Source: Mrakia gelida
Lineage: Eukaryota; Basidiomycota; Tremellomycetes; Cystofilobasidiales; Mrakiaceae
DNA: 64,000 nucleotides
Direction of reading: 5' to 3'
NCBI GenBank assembly: GCA_024345305.1
Contig: BRON01000002.1
Coordinates: 1,798,001-1,862,000, forward strand
In this document: one piece after another, positions 59,855-64,000 of the stretch
Position numbering within the stretch: position 1 is the first letter of the stretch
How the letters are laid out: each line of letters begins with the position of its first letter
Position numbers and translations under genes: made by a program
Notes under the pieces: generated by a model
Told to the model about the DNA's origin: nothing
What the model saw: the letters and a program-made list of their open reading frames with translations, nothing else
The model's database searches: none

Positions 59855-60297
59855 CGAAGCTGACTCTCACTCCTCGTTTCCGTTCCGATACAGCCTGGAC
59901 CTACGCTTACCTCCCCTCCCTCATCCCAACCTCCGTCATGAACATCCTCCTCCGACGAGCATCCCCTCCTGCCGCCGCTCGTCCTCTCTCCTCCTCCGCC
60001 TCAGCTCGACGGCCTCTCCAATCCGACGCCGCTCGAGCAGCAGGTCAAGCCGCCGCTCAACGCCAACAGACCGCTCCTCCTCCTACCACTCAAGCTCCTC
60101 GAACCGCCTCGGAGCCAAGCGACGACGAGGGACATCACACCACGAGCGACACCGACTCCGTCCCGAGCTCGATGGAGGCTTCGACTTCGGGGTTGGGAGA
60201 CAGCTGGGTACACGATCCCACGGGAAGGAACGGAGCTGGGGGAGGAGAGGTGCCTCTGGGAGAGAGTTGGGCGGACGGGACGTGGGCGAGGAACTGA
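57680..60297 (+). CDS. DUF1776 family protein (SDR-like fold)
   Basis: Fungal family of unknown function related to short-chain dehydrogenases. It starts MSNLDDYIRKLPVATQDLAW. A Ser/Pro region follows and then a hydrophobic stretch, YAVGGSALVLTGATVAFVGLG, that may be a membrane anchor. The alternating beta/alpha order of a Rossmann-type domain then appears: VLLGADASPLGFPLALFL, GFIVVASVSTIQAGAALEKL, FVRAIVLDACE and KGVLTLKFPIHSAGDPY. The helical part includes VNFATSTLIKKIVVFLPATG and VKVEIVDLGFISS. The C-terminal tail is disordered, Ala/Pro/Ser-rich and ends DGTWARN. The catalytic YxxxK pair of true dehydrogenases is not evident. Seven or so introns are used. The last long one (59769-59893) contains a pure TC repeat. 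Confidence 0.75.
59805..59851 (+). repeat. (TC)n microsatellite in an intron
   Basis: About 47 bp of nearly perfect TC dinucleotide repeat just before the CTGACTC branch site of the last intron of the DUF1776 gene. It extends the polypyrimidine part of the intron. Confidence 0.95.
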
Positions 60298-60720
60298 GGA
60301 GGAAGCGTCGCGTCTCTCGTCTCGATCTCACGACTTTCCCTTCGTCTCGTTTCTTCTCGTTTCGTCTCTTCTCTTATCACTGTAGATAGCCTCTCGTCTC
60401 TTTCTCGAACTTGCTTTCTTCTTCTGCTCTGGATGAGACCCATCTTGGGTCGCGTTTCGTTTCGTTCTTCTCTCCTCTACGTTCCCTTCGCCTCTCGTCC
60501 TACTACTTCTCGTTTGCTCTTGAATTTTCTCACTCTCGTTCTTCTGATGATGCTTTTGACGAACATGAATCCTCTCATCCTCGTCGTGGGTCTAAAAAAC
60601 TTGGACCCTATATACTCGACTCGTCGCTCTAGCCGCATCTCGCCAGAAGGCGAATCTCGAAACCAAACGAAAGTCGAGCTCGCTCCATCCCTTCCTTCCC
60701 TCACCCACGACCCCTTCAAG
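60298..60720. other. Intergenic, DUF1776 gene / MDE1
   Basis: 423 bp between two plus-strand genes. T/C-rich, with no exon or RNA gene recognised. It should contain a 3'UTR and the MDE1 promoter. Confidence 0.5.
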
Positions 60721-62211
60721 ATGTCCACTCCCTCAGTCGCCCTCATTCGAACAGCAGGACACTCTGTTCTCCCTCCCAACATCACGAACCTGACTGAATC
60801 AGCGGACGAGCTCGTCACCTCGGAGGATCCTCTGCACGTTCGTCTCGACCTCCCTCTCCTTCCCTCCGTTCAGTTCGAGCTCACGCCCTTGCCTCGTTCG
60901 CTTGGTTCTACTCCCAGCCCGCCAACTTGATCCCCTCTCTCTGCGCTCAATTCTACACCTTAGGCTGGGTCACCGGTACCGGAGGAGGGATCTCCATCAG
61001 AGAAGGGTGAGTCCGTTTCTCCTTCCCTCCGAGCGAAGCTCACCTTTTTCTCCTCCCTTCCCTCTCCCTCCGTCCGTCCTCCCCTTCTCTCCCTCACCAA
61101 CCCCCTCTCTAACCCGTACCCCACCCACCTCGCTCGTTTCAGCAACATCGTCTACCTCGCTCCCTCGGGAGTCCAAAAAGAACGCATGTCTGCTCCCCAG
61201 ATCTTCGTCCTGCCTTACCCTCAGCCCACGATCCCAACCTCAGGCTCGCAGAGGACGTTCCTCAGAGTGCCCAAGCAGAAAGGGTTGAAGGAGAGCGCTT
61301 GCAGTCCGCTGTTCTGGAATGCGTTCAGGTTGAGGGAGGCGGGGAGTTGTATTCATACCCATAGTCAGAACGCTGGTGAGTCGACGGCGAGGAAGGGGGG
61401 GGGGGGGGAGGGGAGGAGGGAGGGACGAGACTGACTTGTTTGTGGCTGGGTCTGGGGTGGGATAAAGTGATGGCTACGCTGCTTTGGCCTGGGAAGGAGT
61501 TTACTATTTCTCATCAGGAGGTGGGCTTTTTTCCTGTTCTCGACGCGAGGAAGCAGAGCTGGACGAGCTCGAGCTCAAGTCCGGTCGAATCGACGTGGGC
61601 TGACCTCTCCTTTCCTCTCCTCGCTCTCACAGATGATCAAAGGAGTCCGCATAGGAGGAGTAGGGAAGACTCTCACCTTCCTCGATACTCTCGTCATTCC
61701 TATCATCGAGAACACGCCTGACGAGGAGGATCTCACCGATTCCATGGCCCAGGTGAGTTTTCGACGCGTTTTCTTCCTTTCTTCTCTCTTCTGCTCTCGC
61801 TCTTCGGACCCTTGACTCACTCATTGTGCCACGCTTTGTTTGTAGGCCATGATCGACTACCCCGACGCACCGGCCATCCTCGTTCGAAGGCACGGAGTCT
61901 ACGTTTGGGGTTCGTCGTTCCCTCTCTCTCTTTCTCTTTCTCTCTCGTTCGCGCCCGTCTCTCGAACTGACTCCATCTCTCGCTTTGACGTGCTCAGGCC
62001 CCGACTGGGAGAAAGCGAAGACTCAGACCGAGTGCTTGGACTACCTGTTCGAGGTTCGTTGACTCCATCTCGTCGTCCAGGGCGAGAGAACGCGTCGCGA
62101 GTTCGCGACTGACGCGTGTGTTTTCCTTTGTCGTTGTTCTTTTGGTTGGGACAGATCGCGGTCAAGATGAAGACCTTGGGTGTTCCTACTGTTTTGGAGA
62201 GCTACCCTTAG
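60721..62211 (+). CDS. MDE1: Methylthioribulose-1-phosphate dehydratase (methionine salvage)
   Basis: Zinc enzyme of the class II aldolase fold that dehydrates methylthioribulose-1-phosphate in the methionine salvage pathway; cytosolic. It starts [13 protein letters not shown]. The first exon ends at SEDPLH and joins to [17 protein letters not shown]. The phosphate-binding loop [13 protein letters not shown] comes next, then [14 protein letters not shown]. Metal ligands are visible as HTHSQNA (two His) and RRHGVYVWG (third His). The catalytic Glu lies in ISHQEMIKG. The C-terminus is the helix [15 protein letters not shown] and VPTVLESYP. Six or so introns are present, one with a run of about 14 G at 61396. 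The start is supported by the pyrimidine leader right before it. Confidence 0.92.
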
Positions 62212-62577
62212 ATGAGATGGTCTTGGGAGGAGTCATCGAACTAGAGACTGCTCGTGAGCTCTTCGAGTGAGTTGTCGAACGATAACGACGACTCGTGAGA
62301 CCCAGAAAGACGCCAAAAATCCGAAGATCGCGTAGATAACTGTCGCCTCCATCTCGATCAAAGGCCAAGTTGGTCGTGAGGTCGACCAGGGTGCGGACGG
62401 AGGCAAAGGAGCTCGACTCGAAAGCGACTCCTCTATTTCGAGAGCTCAACAGCTCAGCGCCTTCGACTCCCATCTTCGCCCAGCGATTCAGCTTCACAGA
62501 AAGCTTTCCCTTTCTTTCCTTCGTGAGTCCGATAGCTCCCTCCTCATTCTCATCGCCGAATCATCTCAGAAGTGAAT
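62212..62577. other. Ambiguous region between MDE1 and the right-edge gene
   Basis: 366 bp in which both strands offer coding-like frames (for example minus-strand GVAFESSSFASVRTLVDL). No set of canonical splice sites joins them into one protein. A GTGAGT on the plus strand at about 62522 suggests at least one plus-strand exon end. Confidence 0.3.
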
Positions 62578-64000
62578 CAAAGGCAGCCTGGGGGTCGGCC
62601 GAGAGGGAAGAAAACCAGGAAGGTTGGAAGGAGGCCTCGTCCTTGAGCTTCGTTGTCCAAACTTTGGCTCTCCTACCTCCCATCCTCCACCCACGATCTT
62701 CCAGCTGCTTCTGTGAGAGAACAGGAGGATGATCTGGATAGAGAGGACCCAAAGAGCTGACCTTTTCTTCTCCTTTGCCTTCAGATCTCGTATTTTTGAG
62801 CTCGAGAAGCCGACGTCACCCAGAAGCTCCTTCCTCATCTTTCCCTCCCATCTCAGCACCTCGTCCAAGTCAGATCTATACCTAGCAACCCTTCTCGATA
62901 CCTGTGAGTAGGTAGACTTGTCCTTCTCAAAGCTGTTCAGCATGAAAAATGCGGCAGTCTCGCTCTCTTCGCTCCAGGCGGCTTCTCCTTTGTTTCGCTG
63001 ACCTCGCTTCGTCTCGTCACCTCGTCGCCTCCTCAGAATATCCTTCCAGGCCCCCTTCTACAACACCCTCCTTCGCTCTCTTCATACCCCGAAACTACTA
63101 GGCACCCTCACCTTTTTCGCCATCCCTTCGCAACATCGCAAAACTGGCGTCCTCAACCCGCTCAACTCCTTCCCCTCCTCCTCCCTCCCTCTCTCCCAAA
63201 CCTCGTCGCCTTTCTCGAGACCACGGACACCACTCGAACTCCCTCCACAACCGCATACCCTCGCCGACTCCCTCTTCAGCTTCCACGAACCAATCGACCT
63301 CCTCGTCCACTCGGGAAAAGCGACGAAGATTCTCGACAGAAAGGAAGGGGAGTCCGGCTCCGTCGACCACAACCGTCACGGGCGTCAGGAGGAGAGGAGG
63401 GCTGAGAGATGGATACGAAAAGGAACATACCGGCAGGACTGCTGGGGGAGGGAAGACGTATACTGGATTCGGGGTCGGAATCGCAGAGAGCAGTAGTGCG
63501 GCTGGAGCAGAGGAGTCGAGCACGTCGGAAGAGGAGGAGGAGGAACCATCACCCATCCGCGACGCTCCCAGTCGGATCTCTTCTTCAGGACCTCCCGACG
63601 TCGGATCTCTCGACAAATCAGATCCCCTCGTCGGCGTCCCAAACTCCACTCCTGCCTCCTCGAACGCTCGCTTCCCAAACAACCAACCCATCAACGCGTT
63701 CTCCAACCTCCAGAACTCGACAAGCCGACGATCCCTTTCGCCAGCTTCCATCCTCGTACCCTCGGAATCGTCGAGGACGTCCCCAAATCTACGATCCAGG
63801 AGTCTTCCAGGCTCTCATCACCATCACCACCACCACCATCATGGCGCTTCGGTTCCGACGACCCCTACCCTCCTCCCGATCGGCCTTCAATTAATCGTCT
63901 TCGGTTCAGCTTGGGACTTTGGGAAGCTCTCGAGGAACGTGCTGGAGAATAGTCTGGTGGTGGGAGCCGTGCTGGGAGGAGTGGCGTTGCTGGTGAAGAG
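62578..64000 (+). CDS. Unrecognised Ser-rich protein with a poly-His run and a membrane segment, truncated
   Basis: Not recognised; cut by the right edge and modelled only in part. Two introns look canonical on this strand: 62713-62785 or so (GTGAGA, GCTGACC, CAG) and about 62904-63040 (GTGAGT, GCTGACCTC, CAG). Their exons encode QKLLPHLSLPSQHLVQVRSI and, after splicing, ISFQAPFYNTLLRSLHTPKL and FSFHEPIDLLVHSGKA, all with C-ending codons. Near 63360-63440 the coding frame shifts, so a further short intron must lie there. A long Ser/Pro/Asn-rich stretch follows, then about ten His (near 63815-63843), then IGLQLIVFGSAWDFGKL and VVGAVLGGVALLVK, which look membrane-embedded. The start codon was not located. 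Confidence 0.35.

Noticed and set aside
59043..59870. 275-codon minus-strand frame
   Set aside because: Antisense to the DUF1776 gene; begins inside the TC repeat and is Glu/Arg-rich.
1..64000. CRISPR arrays, insertion sequences, prophage or retroelement genes
   Set aside because: No spaced direct repeats, transposase, integrase or reverse-transcriptase motifs were seen on either strand; the gene set is fully that of a fungal nucleus.

Overview
This window is nuclear DNA of a GC-rich, intron-dense basidiomycete fungus. The codon use, the very short introns, the near-universal CTGAC branch site just before the 3' splice site and the gene set suggest a Pucciniomycotina yeast of the Rhodotorula/Sporobolomyces (Microbotryomycetes) type. 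That placement is inferred from style, not from a search. Nothing prokaryotic, viral, transposon-like or CRISPR-like was found, and no rRNA or tRNA gene could be supported.

Layout, left to right: a type II inositol polyphosphate 5-phosphatase with a WD40-like N-terminal half (-, 281-5141); an aldo/keto reductase (+, 6553-8020); a mitoferrin-type mitochondrial iron carrier (-, 8481-10316); the proteasome lid subunits RPN6 (-, 11126-13479) and RPN7 (+, 13739-15629), head to head; a NSL1/Mis14-like kinetochore subunit (-, 15812-16938) head to head with a Sae2/CtIP-type DNA-end-resection factor (+, 17090-20759); a Rab11/Ypt31 GTPase (-, 21324-23022); the ribosome-biogenesis factor RRP12 (-, 23699-28918); a membrane PA/RING-type ubiquitin ligase (+, 29272-31603); a secreted parallel beta-helix protein (-, 32225-34994); mitochondrial D-lactate dehydrogenase (-, 35527-38844); Ran GTPase (+, 39860-41658); a three-repeat MYB factor with a glutamine-rich tail (+, 42441-45590); a small unknown protein (-, 46546-47202); an RSC7/SWP82-type chromatin-remodelling subunit (-, 47586 to about 50591) divergent from RNA polymerase III subunit RPC34 (+, 50681-53521); a ZRG17-type zinc transporter subunit (+, 54425-57441); a DUF1776 protein (+, 57680-60297); methylthioribulose-1-phosphate dehydratase MDE1 (+, 60721-62211); and an unresolved, truncated gene at the right edge.

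Most genes are housekeeping genes on both strands with small gaps. Three divergent pairs share promoters of about 260 bp or less: RPN6/RPN7, NSL1/CtIP-like and RSC7/RPC34. RPN6/RPN7 pairs two subunits of the same complex.

The most unusual signal is the splicing architecture. Exons of 5, 7, 9, 14 and 21 nt are needed to rebuild universally conserved protein segments in Rab11, Ran, NSL1-like and D-lactate dehydrogenase. Hand-assembled models of Rab11 (213 aa), Ran (215 aa) and NSL1-like (202 aa) stay in frame only when these micro-exons are included. Other points are a roughly 300-residue charged insertion in RPC34, a RING finger with one zinc-ligand cysteine replaced by glutamate, and a hairpin in a long RRP12 intron.
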